NCBI RefSeq assembly: GCF_019216885.1
Contig: NZ_JAAQRC020000001.1
Location: forward strand, 3,587,001-3,651,000
Reading direction: 5' to 3'
DNA length: 64,000 nt
Origin: Methylobacterium sp. SyP6R
GTDB taxonomy: Bacteria; Pseudomonadota; Alphaproteobacteria; Rhizobiales; Beijerinckiaceae
Position 1 is the stretch's first letter; each line of letters begins with the position of its first letter. Under the pieces are notes generated by a model that worked only from the letters and a program-made list of their open reading frames with translations, had not been told where the DNA came from and ran no database searches. The position numbers and the translations under genes are program-made. Positions 63,479-64,000 of this stretch are shown here, in pieces.

Positions 63479-63969
63479 GCGGCGTTCGGCGTCGTCGATA
63501 CCTCTTCCCCTCGTCGCCTACGGCGGGGCGGTTCGGGAGCAGGAATGGCGCGGGCTTTCTCCTCTCCCCGCGGGCGGGGAGAGGGCTGTGTCCCCCTTGC
63601 CGGGGACACAGCAAGCCCGCAGGGCGAGGGTGAGGGGGTCTCGACGAGTGAGGCTCCTCCGGAAGCACCCCCTCACCCTCGCTCCGGCTCCGCCTCCGCT
63701 TGCCGCGTCTCTTGAACAGAGACACGGCCCTCTCCCCGCCCGCGGGGAGAGGGGAAAGCCCGCGTCTCGTTCTTGTGCCGGGGCGTTCCTCGAATACTCT
63801 GTTTTCCCGACGAAACTCGTCATCGCGACGGCGTTTCTGCCGTAGCGGGAGGCCGAGCGCCTCCGACGCCCCCTGCCCCATTCGCACTTTCCTCACCATC
63901 CATCGGCCATGCTGAGGGCCGGCGCGTGACGCGGCACAGGGCCGTCCGCCACCCGAAAGCCGTCGCCCG
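63479..63969. other. Gap holding the second 200-bp palindromic repeat
   Basis: The repeat at 63557-63755 fills nearly half of the gap. On either side are unremarkable GC-rich stretches; the ORFs that cross the repeat translate its palindromes and are not genes. Upstream of the next gene at 63970 no clear promoter is visible. Confidence 0.6.
63557..63755. repeat. About 200-bp complex palindromic repeat, copy 2
   Basis: It has the same length and order as the copy at 3723-3921: CTCTCCCCGC ends, a left hairpin with an 11-bp stem GCTGTGTCCCC (63585-63595 with 63602-63612) and loop CTTGCC, a central GAGGGTGAGGGGG stem, and a right hairpin GTCTCT-TGAAC-AGAGAC (63707-63723). The ends and centre are conserved between copies; the left-hairpin stems are quite different in sequence but equal in length. 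Confidence 0.8.
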
Positions 63970-64000
63970 ATGAGGATCCTGGTACTCGGCGGCTACGGCC
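63970..64000 (+). CDS. Start of a Rossmann-fold protein (3' end outside window)
   Basis: Only ten codons are visible, MRILVLGGYG. This resembles the NAD(P)-binding start of saccharopine-dehydrogenase-like or NmrA-type proteins. Nothing more can be said. Confidence 0.45.
   Translation, partial: MRILVLGGYG

Overview
This 64 kb window is uniformly very GC-rich and gene-dense. The gene content points to an alphaproteobacterium of the Methylobacterium / Methylorubrum type (Rhizobiales). Pointers are a Tad/Cpa pilus locus, an archaeal-type SerC beside SerA, a DUF2852 protein, a complete hpnI-hpnM hopanoid side-chain set, an alphaproteobacterial-type LexA box and about 200-bp palindromic repeats. 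No rRNA, tRNA, CRISPR array or complete insertion sequence was seen. The assignment is an inference from gene content, not from a marker gene.

Layout. 1-2.3 kb: end of a Crp/Fnr regulator, a small protein, and tungstate-uptake genes tupA and tupB facing each other without tupC. 2.4-5.6 kb: serC and serA separated by a palindromic repeat. 5.6-6.3 kb: a VapBC-type toxin-antitoxin pair in which both genes carry a frameshift. 6.5-12.8 kb: housekeeping (mtnA, a double-MaoC protein, nfi, ychF-pth-rplY, an aspartic protease). 12.9-24.4 kb: Tad/Flp pilus genes in two divergent blocks. 24.5-28.0 kb: nitroreductase, cystathionine gamma-synthase-like enzyme and a flavin monooxygenase. 28.4-36.4 kb: an accessory region with a lower-GC methyltransferase-like gene, a tightly coupled three-gene nuclease / winged-helix / double-ATPase cassette, and two tandem PAS-HTH paralogues. 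36.5-37.1 kb: a small secreted protein and a 45-aa ORF behind a perfect LexA box. 37.2-49.3 kb: a catabolic locus made of a Liv-type ABC transporter, an ATP-dependent hydantoinase/oxoprolinase pair, a putative Fe-S 6-hydroxynicotinate-reductase-like enzyme, a MarR regulator, a UPF0280 protein and an amino-acid-synthesis-family protein. 49.3-55.4 kb: a diguanylate cyclase, a DUF2852 protein and a PAP2-phosphatase/autotransporter fusion. 55.6-62.0 kb: a ModA-like binding protein and hpnK, J, I, M, L. 62.3-63.5 kb: a glycine-amidinotransferase-like enzyme divergent from hpnL. The window closes with another palindromic repeat and the first codons of a new gene.

How the genes work together, and the best leads. 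(1) The nuclease-wHTH-AAA/HerA cassette (29.1-34.1 kb) has the architecture of a mobile-DNA defence or DNA-processing system and matches none I can name. (2) HpnI, HpnK and HpnJ make an amino-sugar-derived bacteriohopanetetrol cyclitol ether. Guanidine-substituted forms of this lipid are reported from Methylobacterium, and the adjacent amidinotransferase is an attractive candidate for that missing guanidinylation step. (3) The liv and hyu operons each carry the same 18-bp palindrome just upstream (15 of 18 positions identical), which ties them into one regulon, probably under the MarR gene in the cluster. Functions of (1) to (3) are inference; the architecture, motifs and sites are seen in the sequence.
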